A DNA stretch of 64,000 nucleotides from Bolinopsis microptera (taxonomy: Eukaryota > Ctenophora > Tentaculata > Lobata > Bolinopsidae): the NCBI RefSeq assembly GCF_026151205.1, contig NC_087077.1, forward strand, positions 9,105,983 to 9,169,982, written 5' to 3'. The number at the start of each line of letters is the position of its first letter. Positions within the stretch are counted from its first letter, which is position 1. Of the stretch, positions 10,228-21,800 are shown piece by piece. Below the pieces are notes generated by a model that saw nothing but the letters and a program-made list of their open reading frames with translations, was not told where the DNA came from and ran no database searches. Both the position numbers and the translations under genes were made by a program.

Positions 10228-11661
10228 ATGGCACGGCTGAATCTTAATCGTGACTTCTCTAGATTTCTTGAAGATGAGACATTCCCCCATCGAGCTGAGG
10301 TTCATTTTGGTGATAAAGCATTGATATGTTCAGGAATGGTCCTTGCTCAGCAAAGTTCTATCATTGAGGGACTTATTCGTGAAGATTGTGGAGTTTTAAT
10401 GTTTGAGAAGATTGAAAATATTGGAGATATTGACCAGAAACTTGAGTGTATCAAATTTATGTATGGAGCTCCCTTGGCATTAACCCTCCAGAACATTGAT
10501 ACCGTCATTAAATTTGCCAGCTTGTATGAAGTTATGGATTTATTTCATAAATCAGTGCAATGGATAGAGAAGACAATATCTGCAAGAAGTTTGTTTGCAA
10601 TTAATGACATATCCAAATCATTCGAAAACGAAGATCACCAAACCAAGCTCAACAAAGTCATAAGTACATTTATCTCCAAGAACATAAACAAAGTTGGAGT
10701 AGAATTAGCTGAGAGAATTGCTCATGGTGATGAAGTTGAAATTGAGTTGTTTGTCTCTATTGTTAAACAAAACCCTTTCAATGGAGCAAACTTACTAGTA
10801 GAATGGACCAATAAATGCAACGAAAACAAACTTAGTATTCTGGAGAAAGTGGAGGAGTTTGACTTTGTTACTCTGTTTCCCGCCCAGGGAGATTTTACTG
10901 GTTTCGTTGCTCTGCTCTCGGAGGGATCAAGTTCGGTTGATGTTATGAAACAGGTTCTTGCTCTTCAACAAGACTACTTCGTAAAGAGTGCAGCCAAAGT
11001 GTTACAGCCCCCACAAGTAGCAGAAGAAAGTGCTGAAGAGGAGGTGGAAGAAGTGGAGGAAGAAGAAAACGAAGATGAAGATGAAGATGATAGTGAGGAA
11101 GAAAATGATGATGTTGCATCTATTGCATCGAGTGCTCGTACAGCCAACTCTACTGGCAAGCCTAAATCAAATCGGAGTGGAAGAAACAGACCAAAAAAAC
11201 AAAACCGTGAAGAAGGTTGGAAGTCAGTTAAAAATCCTGTGGAGAGTAGGCAGCAAAAACAGAAACACCATAATGTAAAGGATATGCAACCAAACAACAG
11301 AAATAAACCTGCGACAAACCAGCCGCAGTCAAAGGGTGCTAGCCAATTTAGGAGTTTCAATCAACAAACAAATGCAAATCCTAAGTCTGGCCTGGTGGGA
11401 AAGTGCAAAATATTTGTTGCAAATGTACCATCAAACGCTAAAGCTGTTGACATCAAGCCACCGTTCAAGTTTTGTGGTGCCATAGTGAACATAGATGTCC
11501 ATATGAACAAAAACATTGCATTTATCGAGTTTAGTAACGAAAAGGGTGCAACCACTGCACTGAGCGCTGCTAAGCGTGGGGTGAAGTTTACAGTGTTGGG
11601 TCAAACTGTAGTAGTCCGTGAGTACACTCCCGGAAAAGGAAGTAAATCATCTGTTGTTTGA
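10228..11661 (+). CDS. BTB/POZ-like protein with acidic linker and one RRM (paralogue 3)
   Basis: 477 residues in one exon. ATG 10228 (MARLNLNRDFSRFLEDETFPHR) is preferred to ATG 10195 by alignment with paralogues 1 and 2. Residues 1-120 are the BTB-like domain (LICSGMVLAQQSSIIEGLI, LECIKFMYGAPLAL). A helical middle follows and ends LQQDYFVK, a motif shared with paralogues 1 and 2. Residues about 266-300 are a Glu/Asp run, followed by a Lys/Arg/Asn/Gln-rich stretch. A single RRM starts at K394 (RNP2 IFVANV, RNP1 KNIAFIEF). Paralogue 1 has a basic linker here and paralogue 2 has none, so the linker evolves fast while the two ends are kept. No canonical AATAAA is evident in the following 650 bases. 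Confidence 0.85.
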   Translation: MARLNLNRDFSRFLEDETFPHRAEVHFGDKALICSGMVLAQQSSIIEGLIREDCGVLMFEKIENIGDIDQKLECIKFMYGAPLALTLQNIDTVIKFASLYEVMDLFHKSVQWIEKTISARSLFAINDISKSFENEDHQTKLNKVISTFISKNINKVGVELAERIAHGDEVEIELFVSIVKQNPFNGANLLVEWTNKCNENKLSILEKVEEFDFVTLFPAQGDFTGFVALLSEGSSSVDVMKQVLALQQDYFVKSAAKVLQPPQVAEESAEEEVEEVEEEENEDEDEDDSEEENDDVASIASSARTANSTGKPKSNRSGRNRPKKQNREEGWKSVKNPVESRQQKQKHHNVKDMQPNNRNKPATNQPQSKGASQFRSFNQQTNANPKSGLVGKCKIFVANVPSNAKAVDIKPPFKFCGAIVNIDVHMNKNIAFIEFSNEKGATTALSAAKRGVKFTVLGQTVVVREYTPGKGSKSSVV

Positions 11662-12331
11662 AATTCGAACATGCAATACAATTCCAGTGATTCTCATTTA
11701 TGATTTATTTAATTTTTGGATATAACTAACGAACTAAGTGACATCACTTGAATGATTGATGATGTTATTTCATGATTAATCAAACGCAAGTTTTATCTTA
11801 ATGTCTTGACTAGCTCGAGCCTTTTGCTTAATTAACAAATTTGAACCAAATTTTGAGAGAGTTTCTTTGTATTATTATATGTTTGAGTGTGCTTTTTATA
11901 TTGATATAGCGTTAGTGTGTTGTGTGTGATGTTATAGCGTTAGTGTGTTGTTATGATGTTATAGCGTTAGTGTGTGTGTTGTTAGTGTTGTTAGTGATGT
12001 AAGTCAGTAAGTTATCGTTCACATGTAAGATGTAAAACTTTTACACAATAGCTAAGTGTAAAGACTAAAGTGGCTTGCGAAGGAGGGAGTGGTTCTAAAT
12101 GAATGCTTATATTAGTGGTATTACATCTAAAAAAATTACGTGCTTTTCATTTTTTGTTTCGGATCTGTCAACGTCATGGACATTTGATAATATTTCATTC
12201 ATCCTAGCAACCTTTTTGGGACATAGACATAAAATGATCGGCTACCAAACAATTTGACTGTTAGGCCGATGACATGCAAAATGTCCCTAAATTCCATCCT
12301 AATCACCATCTCCTAATCAGTGTTAAAAGTA
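11662..12331 (+). other. Downstream region of paralogue 3 with a small minisatellite
   Basis: AT-rich. At about 11905-11985 the motif GTTATAGCGTTAGTGTGTTG is repeated three times with TG-rich variation. The rest is non-coding and leads to the 5' end of the 13-exon gene. Confidence 0.6.
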
Positions 12332-15300
12332 ATGTCCGATAATGTATGTGAGAACGGATATGAAGATTTGGAGGAGGACTTCACAATTGGAGAGGAGTAC
12401 CAGGTAGGGGTTACAGATTTAGACATATTTTATATTCACTACAAGTGTGTATTTTTCAGCTATCGACTATTGGTGAAAGATGGGTTAAACTAACTCGAGT
12501 GGACTTAATGCCTCAAGTCTTCTCACTAGTACTGAATAATTTTCCTACCCACAAAGTTTATGTGTACAAATTTCAGAACAAGTTATATGTTATAAGTTAA
12601 AAAATTATAACTTACGCATTATATTTTAGTTAACTTACACATTATACTTCTTTGGCACTATTTAAGTATTAAGGAAGCCTTTCCTGTAAAGCCCAAGGCC
12701 GTTTAATTGAACTGTATTATCAGAAAGTGAAACGAAAGCTCTATATTATATAATATGTTGTCTTGCTCCTTTTTCTTACAAATTGGACTATTTTCAGGAA
12801 GCAGAGGGTGATTGTGTAGAAGATGAGTACTATGTAGAACAGGACGAGGAGGTGTACGAGAAAGAGGAGGAGGAGAAGGAGGAAGAAGTGAAGGAAGAGG
12901 AGGTTGCGATAAAAGAGGAGAAGGAAGATGAGACGGAGAGAGAGGGGGAGGGTGCGGTCACATTTGAGGAGAACGATGAGTTTAAACGGTTCGTTAGAGG
13001 CATTTTGATAACATTCCTGACATTAAATTAAATTAATATGTCAGATAAATATGCCTGGTTGTTTAGCTTTTACTCGATTGCTCACAACGGACGATATGCT
13101 TTCAGTGAGGAGGAAGAATTAGAAGAATCGGTAGAGTTACATGGTGAGGACGATATAGTGTTCTCGCAGGACTCAGAACACAACCTTAACGGTAAGCTAT
13201 AGTGTTCTCAGGTTCTCGCAAGACTCAGAACACAACCTTAACGGTAAGCTATAGTGTTCTCGCATGACTTAGAACACAACCTTAACGGTAAGATATAGTG
13301 TTCTCAGGTTCTCGCAAGACTCAGAACACAACCTTAACGGCCCGGTAAGCTATAGTGTTCTCGCAGGACTCAGAGCACAACCTTAACGGTAAGCTATAGT
13401 GTTCTCGCAGGACTTAGAACACAACTTTAACGGTAAGCTATAGTATTCTCGCAAGACTCAGAACACAACCTTAACGGTAAGCTATAGTGTTCTCGCAGGA
13501 CTCAGAACACAACCTTAACGGTAAGCTATAGTGTTCTCGCAGGACTCAGAGCACAACCTTAACGGTAAGCAAATTTGATATTTGCTTTTCAGAGCTCAGA
13601 GCTGCTGGGCGGTCTTACTGCTTCGATAATACCTATTAGAATACATCGTAATATTTGCATAGAGTAAACATATACTTAATGCTTCAGCTTTACTTGGGGT
13701 GTTAAAAAGGTGTTACAGAATACAGGGGTGTTAAAAAGGTAGTTTTTAACAGATTGAGTAATTGCTATAAGGAGTGGCAGCTTTGAGACAGACTGTTAGA
13801 AAACCTGGAATGTACATAGTGTTATTGAAAATCCAGTGCAAGTGTAAATCCTGAACAGTTTTCAGCGCACTGTTTTATGCTAGTTTTCTTTACTACTGTT
13901 GATGAAATAAAGTTTACGTGGTGGCAGTTTATTCGCTATGAACATATCTAATATTTGTGTACAAACAACATTACAATAATTTATTGTTTACATTTATTAA
14001 CCAATGTTACGTGTTACAGATACTGCTGAAGAAGAAAACGAAGAAGTGTCTCAAGATGGGGATCGTACTGAGGAGAAGGGGGAACAAGAAGAGACTAAGA
14101 GCGAGAAGGCAGAAGAAGAGACAGTGATTGAATGTACGCTTACTGAAGAGGAAAAGCTTGCAGAGGTTCGGTCTCAACAGTTTGACGCTTTAAATGTCTG
14201 GTGTTTTCAATAGATAAATTTGATCGCAGTATGATCACATTTTGTGAATATCGAAACTGCAAAAAGTTAAGTTTGAATTATATTGGTCATATTAAATAGC
14301 CTTGAACGATTCCCATTTTCTTTCCACAGCCACCAAATTCCTAAATGAGCACGGGTCGGCACTATCAAGTGTCAAAATGTCGATTTGGAAAAAGCTAACC
14401 TTAGAAAATAACATTTGATCGGGGCCAGGTTTAGTATCATAATATTCAAAGTGTGTCTCCTCAGTACAAGATATTGGACGGCTACCAGCGCCAGATTGAC
14501 GAGGAGCAGTACACACTCCGCAAACTACGCAGCATCGTAGGTTAGGACACATCTTTTTACAAGTCTAAATTTACATGATATCACTGAATTAATTGTTAGG
14601 TCTTAAGAAAGTCATGAGACTAGTAGTTTCTGGGAAATTTGTAACTGCTTTGCTTTAAAGCCGCAGTTAATTAAGAGCTGGTATAATTGTCAAACGATAT
14701 TTCAAGCTCATTTACTTGTATGGACCAGTTAGCAAAGGTTTTATTCTAAATTTGGCAATCATAGGACACCAAAGTGAAGATATAGAGAGGTGCAGGAAAA
14801 AGATTGCTAGTTATACTAAAGAAGCAGAGGATAGAAAAGCTATGGAAGGGATGGAGAAACTAAAACTTCTCAAGGCGTGAGTCACTCGAAAATTAGAGCT
14901 GTTTTTCTCGCTGCTTGAATCAAAAACAATTTTAGGGCAATCTTTTATAATCTTACTTTTGATTTCAAAACTGACATGAATATCATTATCATAATGACTC
15001 GACAAGTTTTTAAGGCTTAGTCCAGATCAAAAGTCTAAACCCGACCATGATCACCCAGATTCTTGTTTGACCATCTTGACTTGGGTTCTACAACACAGAC
15101 CAGAAATGAAACAGGATCAGATGACACAGAAGAGACCCCATATGAATTCCCGATATCTGAGCTTAAGACTAGCTCAGATAGGTCGGTAGAGGATTAGTAT
15201 TACCCTGATCACCTTACCTTACCCCATTGTAGGGACCGTGAGCGGGCAGTGGAAGAGCGCCGTGTATCAACCGATGCTTTGACCGAGGTGCGGGCTAAAC

Positions 15301-18300
15301 GGAACGATAAGGTACAGGAGCTCAAGGAAAAGGGGCTCAGGATAGACCACAAGGCGATCTACCTTATTGAAGATAAGGCCCTGAAAACCCTCCTGAGAAG
15401 CATCAGGACAACCCTAAAATACAACAGTTTTGCTACCCTGAAATACAGCGTTGAGGAGCTCGATGATGTCATATTCAATGTGGCTAATGTATCGGATGAG
15501 ATTGATGAATTTCTGACATCTCGTGACATCAAGCCACGTGACATCAATAAGCTGAACACAAAGGAAAGGAGGGTCAGTGTGCTGTATGACAAGCTTATCA
15601 AGTGGAGGCAGTATAAAGGTATTGTCACGTGACATCCCAGTCGGCAGGAACAAGCCGGCAACTTTCTTTTCATTATTATCTCTTTTGAAAATCAATCTAG
15701 ATTGTTCCATCAAGTATAAACCTACATAACTGGATATTAGATGGAAATGGACCTTTGCACCGGAAATTGTGTCCATATTGGATGTCAACGTTCGGAGATT
15801 TGAATCATGAACATCAACCGACCTCCTCCATAAATCTTAGCATTTCCGACATTCGTTATCTTTCGAATGGCTACTCACATTTCTTTGCAAATTTGCACAA
15901 TCATTAGATTTAATCCGGCAAATATCGTGTATATACAATATTTTTCTAAGCTTGACCGTGGTGTTACCATCTAGTGTTAAAACGTATGACTAGCTATGCG
16001 GTTTAAGTTTTCTTTGAACTGTGCCTGTATGGCGCCTGAAAATGATGCACACTTCCCACACAATAAACGTTTTAACAACAGCTCATAACACCACGGTTAG
16101 TCTGTAACGTTAACTGTGCAAACTAACAGACTTCTCCCCAATCAGTGGAGGATCCGGATATCCGGGCTACAGATTACGAGAGCTTCATGTATGATCCTGA
16201 AGACATGTTCTCCGACAGTGAAGATGACAAGTCAGAGTCTAAGGAGGACAAGGTAAATAAAGGGCATGTGTTATAGGAGTATGCGTAACCTGGTAACCTT
16301 GTTGCCTGCACAAAGCAATTATACCTGCAGCTAAGGTATTTGCAGTGCAGTTAAACTATCTGCGGTAAGGGGCCAATAAAGTTGGCCTGTCGTGTAGATT
16401 GACGTTTTAAGACCACTTAAGACTTACAATGATTTATAAATATGATCCTGTTGACTCCTGTTGCAGGATATTTATAGTTGAGAGCAGATAAAATCTGTTA
16501 TTTTGAAATTCGGGCAGTCAAAGTGGCTAATTACTATCCAGCATTTGTTTTTGTTAATAAAGGAATCTGAACGGAGAGTGACTTTTTCGGATTATCTTTT
16601 GCACCATTAGTAGGACTAGCCATGTATTGAAAAAATTCTCCGCATCTGTTCGCCTTTTTTGTGTACGTGATGCAAGGCGTGACTTTAAGGTTCTAACTCC
16701 TTCTTATTTTAGAAACGTCAAGACCGGCCACGCCGTGAAATGAGAGCAGTTCGTGGCGGATCAACTGACAAATCTCCCGAAAAATCTAGCAAATCTGAAT
16801 CTCGCGCCCGATCTCCGATCCGCCCTCCCACACCTCCTCCCGAGAAGAGGAAGAGTCCAGCTGCAGCTGCAGCGAGACCAGAGCGACGTGCTGTGCGAGG
16901 TGGTTCACCTGATGAGGATGAGCCTGTGGAGAAGAGACCTCTCGCAGAGAAGAGACCTCTCCGAGCTGAAAGGGGCGGAGAGTCCTCAAGTGTTGGGTGG
17001 GTTTTTTAGAACATTCTTTAGTCGCGAGGAACCCCTTTTTAAGTTAGCTTCTTCAAGAACAGCCTATCCTCTATTTTTAGAATTTACCGCGGACAGCGGC
17101 TTACTGGACGGTTTTATTGCCCCCCTTTTATTTCCCTTGATACTGTACATAATATACTCTTTAGACTTGTCTTCTTTATTTCAAACCCTTACTTTCGGCC
17201 CTGTTTGACTGTATTCCCAAATCAAGGTATGTACAGTGTTTAAAGCTTAGTTCCCAGGCGTGCACCCCCTCGTGATCAGCCAATAAGAAAGAGAAGAGCT
17301 GAGCCCCTCGACTCTTCAAACTTAAAAAGACGACAGATGTCCGAAACTCAAGGACGACCATTCAAAAGGTCTCCAGCTATGAGGTATTGTGAACTCTAAA
17401 TCGGCGATTGATTTTTAGAATAACTTTTGGTGTGTGGGAAACGGCTCAATTGAGTGATTTGACGCAATTGCTGAACCTTTGTCATAAAATGTCGATATAA
17501 TAGATATGCTCGCGCGCGAAAAAAACACCGCCCTCCGTTAAAGTGCACCCGGCCGGATAGAATACGTGCCACACGACATGGCCGTCCTTGGAATATTTGG
17601 AGCGCGCGGAAGCTGCATTAGTATACAAATTGTGCTTTTTCGCGCGCGAGCATGTTCTTAGCTTAGCTTTATTATTATATATTGACATTTTAGGTCTTTA
17701 TTCAGACCAGTCGACTTGTTTCTGGGGTGCATGCCAAAATAGCAAACCAATCGGTATTTTTAACTAACGTACTATCACAGAGACACACAGTCCACAAGAG
17801 ATGATAGAAGACCGTCACCTAGAGAAGTGAGTTTCTGTAGAAGATACAATTAAATCGTTTCATTATTGGTACACTAGTTTGATAAACAATAGTAATCAGA
17901 TCTAGTTTAATACTTAGAGATAAATGACTTGTTCACACTAAATGTTGAGAGTGAAATGAAAATGTTCAATGTACGTAACTCTGAAATTCATCCTATTCCA
18001 GGACCGACGCAGTTCGGGTCCCCAGAAGTTTGAAACTGGTGGATCTAGGCACGACGACAGACCTGGAAACAGGTCAAGAAACACCGCACTTTTGAGGACA
18101 CCCGCCGTGAAGTCTAGCTCAGACAGTCGCCGCTCCCCCTCTCTTCCTTTCAGAGGAAGAAAAGAAAACTTTCAGATCAGTGTCAGGAACGAGTCATTTA
18201 AACCAAGAAGTAAGTGTAAGAAAATTCCCCCAAAAAATTTGATTATGCTTGTTAGCTTTGACCACAGGAACAAAACATGAGACACGAACAGATCCTGATC

Positions 18301-18552
18301 TTGTTTTCAAAATTAATTTGATCTGTAAGAGCTATAATTTCACTATAATATCCCTCAGGCCCAGTACAAGAAAGGAACTACAGGCACGATAGATCACCGC
18401 CGCCCAGGCAGGAAAGATCACCACCACGTGCCAAGACTAGGGGCTACCGCGGCGGTTCCAACTACAGGGGCAGAGGAGGCGGCAGCAGAGGGTCGGGTCG
18501 TAGATCGGACGAGTTCGACAAAAGGCAGGGTGGGAGCGGTTACAGGCGATAG
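12332..18552 (+). CDS. Acidic, coiled-coil, RS/RGG-tailed nuclear-type protein, 13 exons
   Basis: Phase-compatible exons: 12332-12403, 12798-12988, 13106-13191, 14020-14165, 14465-14540, 14765-14876, 15233-15618, 16146-16252, 16713-16996, 17258-17383, 17781-17826, 18002-18209 and 18359-18552. All join with GT-AG and add up to 2034 bases (677 residues plus stop). The protein begins MSDNVCENGYEDLEEDF. It continues with about 160 very acidic residues, then a charged coiled-coil (IDEEQYTLRKLRSI, ERCRKKIASYTKEAEDRK, EERRVSTDALTEVRAKRNDK). A helical block in exon 7 (HKAIYLIEDKALKTLLRSI to LYDKLIKWRQYK) is the most domain-like part. The tail has Arg/Ser/Pro repeats (RRAVRGGSPDE, RSPPPRQERSPPR) and RGG-type boxes (GYRGGSNYRGRGGGSRG). 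This suggests an RNA-associated nuclear protein, but I do not recognise the family. The exon 2 donor (AAACG/GTTCGT) is weak and is chosen because it alone keeps the frame. Confidence 0.8.
13149..13570 (+). repeat. 44-bp tandem array that multiplies a splice donor
   Basis: Nine units of a 44-bp repeat (two expanded to about 54 bp) start inside exon 3 and run into intron 3. Each unit carries the end of the exon followed by GGTAAG, so nine consecutive 5' splice sites are present. Each unit also has TTCTCGCAG or TTCTCGCAAG, which resembles a weak acceptor. The unit length is not a multiple of three, so reading through the array would shift the frame. The predicted protein uses the first donor (13191/13192). 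Confidence 0.9.
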
Positions 18553-18723
18553 AAAATGTCACATACAGCCATAATTAGTGCTTAATGGACTAAATTCTAA
18601 CTGTCGGGTCTTAACAATGACGTATTTAGCGACTCAATGAGATGTGGTTGCTTAAAGTGTAGACTGAGTATTTTCTATTTTAAATGTTCATTGTAATGCT
18701 ATCCACTTTTAATATTTTTTTAA

Positions 18724-18778
18724 TTTATTACAGTAAAGATTGTCTTCACTTCTAAATGAAACAGATTAGTAAAATAAA
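18724..18778. promoter_or_regulatory. Opposed poly(A) signals of two convergent genes
   Basis: AATAAA on the plus strand at 18773-18778 (for the 13-exon gene) and AATAAA on the minus strand at 18729-18724 (for PA2G4). Each signal lies beyond the other, so the two mature 3' UTRs should overlap by about 50 bases or more. Confidence 0.6.
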
Positions 18779-18822
18779 TACCATTCCAATAAAAATTCAT
18801 CATTAAAAAGAATTTGTCAACA

Positions 18823-21800
18823 CTAATTTTCGGCGGCGGCTTCAACTTTAGCTTCCTCAGCTGCAGATTTAGCCTTCTTCTTTTTCTTCTTGCCACCAGC
18901 CTTACGATTAGCAGATTGTGCTAAGAGTGCCAACACATCTTTGTCTTCAATTTTATGTTCTGATTTAAACAAACTAGAGTCGAAAAGTCCGCCATTGATT
19001 CTGATATTACCGTTTGGAACTACTAATACTGTGTATTTGAATTGAGCGACAGGCTTTCCATCTGTATCCTGCTGAACAGGATAAGGATGAACCAGCTCGT
19101 GTGTGACGCACTCCTTCAGCCCCATCTTAGCCTTCTTCTCGTCTTCAAATGCTCTCAGTGTGAAGGGCATCAGGGTGAAACGCTGGCAAACGTCGCTGAA
19201 GAACGCTCGAGAAGCTTTCATTTTGAGGAGATAGGTTTCATCAGATCGTTTGTGAACGGTGGTGCTCACGTTGGACTCCTTCATCTTGCCACTTCCTGGT
19301 GTCACGAATACGTCCATTGCGTATACCTCGTGAACTGCAAACTCCATCTGAAATGGTAGTTGTCAGCAGTTTTTATTAGATAAGTGGTAATCTATTACTC
19401 CATTTTCTAACCTACATTCAATGATTACTGATCATAGGTTAGAGTAAGACTTTCATCAGAAGGACTCTTAAACGACACGGTAAACTAATGTAATATCGGC
19501 GAAAATCTTAACAGAAATATTAACTCGACTCACACTTTTGATTTCCTTCTTCTGAGCTTCATTTGGGTTAAGAACTATCTGCTTATCAGTCGCGCCCTCT
19601 GTCTGATATCTCTTTATTTCGTATGACAACATTCCCTCCAATGGTGAGCAGTTGTACGCGGCGGTTATCTTCTGGATCACCTCTGTTATCTGAAAGTGAA
19701 CATACCATGAAGGGTGGCATTTCTAGGTCACCAAGAGTTGAGACGTAACTTAATCTAATCGGTAAGAAACGGCGTTTCGAAAATCGAGATTAGTCGTAAC
19801 TTGTGACGTAAGAACATCTATGATACGTTTCAGAGAAAGCTGGCTTTTCGAATGTTTCGGAGACTACGTTTCTTTGACTCTTTTCATATCAGGCTTTCAG
19901 TCACATTTCATTTTAACATACATGCGATGACCACATGCTTGTAAAAACAACCGCTCAAATTCACCTCCGATCACGTTCAATACAATTCCTTGCGAAATGT
20001 TTGAAGCCGCGCACTCGCGCGAAATTTATAGCAATAATAGTACTGAGGAAACTCGTTTTACCGCATAAAACGGTGGAAAACTAGCAATAGGTGGCAAAAA
20101 GCGGGGTTTCCGGAATCCTGCGTTTGGTCACGTCTAGAAAGTTCTTCAACAGTACCTGCTCGTTGGTATTTCCAGCCTTTATGAGTCTAAGTGCGGCTTC
20201 AGCACAATAGTGAGCTGCCATAACAGCATCTGCCATCTCTCCAGTGGCTGGGGATTCAGCAGTTGATCCGACTATAACTGAGTGAGCCCCCACTCCTGCA
20301 TAACTGGGAGATTAATTGAATTAATTTACATAGCATTAATTTACATGACTGTCATTTACATGACAATTAAATCTTTTAAGCGGTTAGCGTTTCAGCGATA
20401 TGAGGGGGCAACGATCATATCAAGAAATGTGAATGACGCATTACAAAAATATGGAACAGAAGATTTGAATCGACCGATATCGGAGTGATTATGTCATAAG
20501 AATTTTTTTCTCTGGAGAAAAGTAATTTATGATGAGCAGGGATTTTCAAATTAGGACTGACGTCTTGCAAAATTTAAATCAAACTTTTACTGAAAAAACA
20601 AAGTGATATAACAAGTAGAATTGAGAAAGGGATCGGCAATATAACAGATAACACAGCAGCCTCACTCACCCATCTATGTGAACTCCAAGTTCGATCTTAA
20701 CGAGATCTCCTTCCTTGATGGTAACTACTGGGTCACTTCGTAATGGCGAGAAATGGCACACAATCTGAGAAAGTGTGTAATTACTTAATTGATTAATTAT
20801 AAGCGACTCTAATAAAGTAAAAGGGATGATTCGTGTTTAGTGGCAATCTTATTCCCAGGGGATTATGGAGATAGAGGTTCACGGACAATTAATCAAGATT
20901 AATATTTAACTGCCACACTAACTACTACTGCAAATGCTGCTAAACTATTAACCCGAATTAATCTAAGTAATATTAAACTCTTATCTTTCCAACGAATAAA
21001 ATTAGAGTCTTTACCTCGTTGACGCAGATGCAAGTAGGAAAAGCGATTCCTTTCTTCAGTGACTTATCTTTCTTGTAATGTTTAGCTGTCTCATCTAAAA
21101 TCATCTTATCACCAAAAGAGCAAATATCGATAACATTCGCTCCGGGGATAACTTCATTTATAACTGCCTTCAAAACCTGAGGGAAAACAATGCGATTAAT
21201 TGACTGCAACAAGAAAATTGGTAATTTTAGATATTACCATAGTACAGTGTCTTGAATGATAAGATCATAACTTACTTTGACAGCTTGGTACATACAGAAG
21301 TTAACTACCATTAACAAGAAATGCGGCCGCTTTTTTTGTGGATGGCCGCTCAATTTCCCGATCCGTGATGGCGTATTTTATCATATTCCATACAACCTGG
21401 AGATCCCAGTTTTAACTGTTTATAAGCATGCAGATATAGCGGAGTGACAGGCCAAGCGCCACCAAGTTAATATAATTCCATATTGAATTTGAAAATCGTG
21501 TATATTTCTATGTAACCATATGCTTATTGTTTATGCAACCTGACACCCGACACGGATCTGTGCAAAATAGTAATAGTAACTCAAAATAATAATAGTATGC
21601 TATCAATTAGATTTAGTGCCTAGTGGGATATGTACATTGTGAAATTAATAATATACTTGGTCAGTTCAGCGCCGCGCGCCAACAATTATTTAATTCAGAT
21701 TTGTGCGCAAAATAACTTTGCGCAGGTAGTCACGTGGGCGATAACAGTGCGCGAGGGCACGTACGCTAACTCGCAGGCACGCAGGCACGTACGGTCGCAC

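Noticed and set aside
10974-11360. 128-codon minus-strand ORF rich in Ser
   Set aside because: Mirror image of the Glu/Asp run in BTB-RRM paralogue 3.
13149-13570. CRISPR-like array
   Set aside because: Units are contiguous tandem copies without unique spacers, in an animal intron.
13160-13570. 22-nt mini-exons between TTCTCGCAG and GGTAAG in each array unit
   Set aside because: Splicing one in after exon 3 gives a stop codon within the mini-exon, so they are unlikely to be productive.
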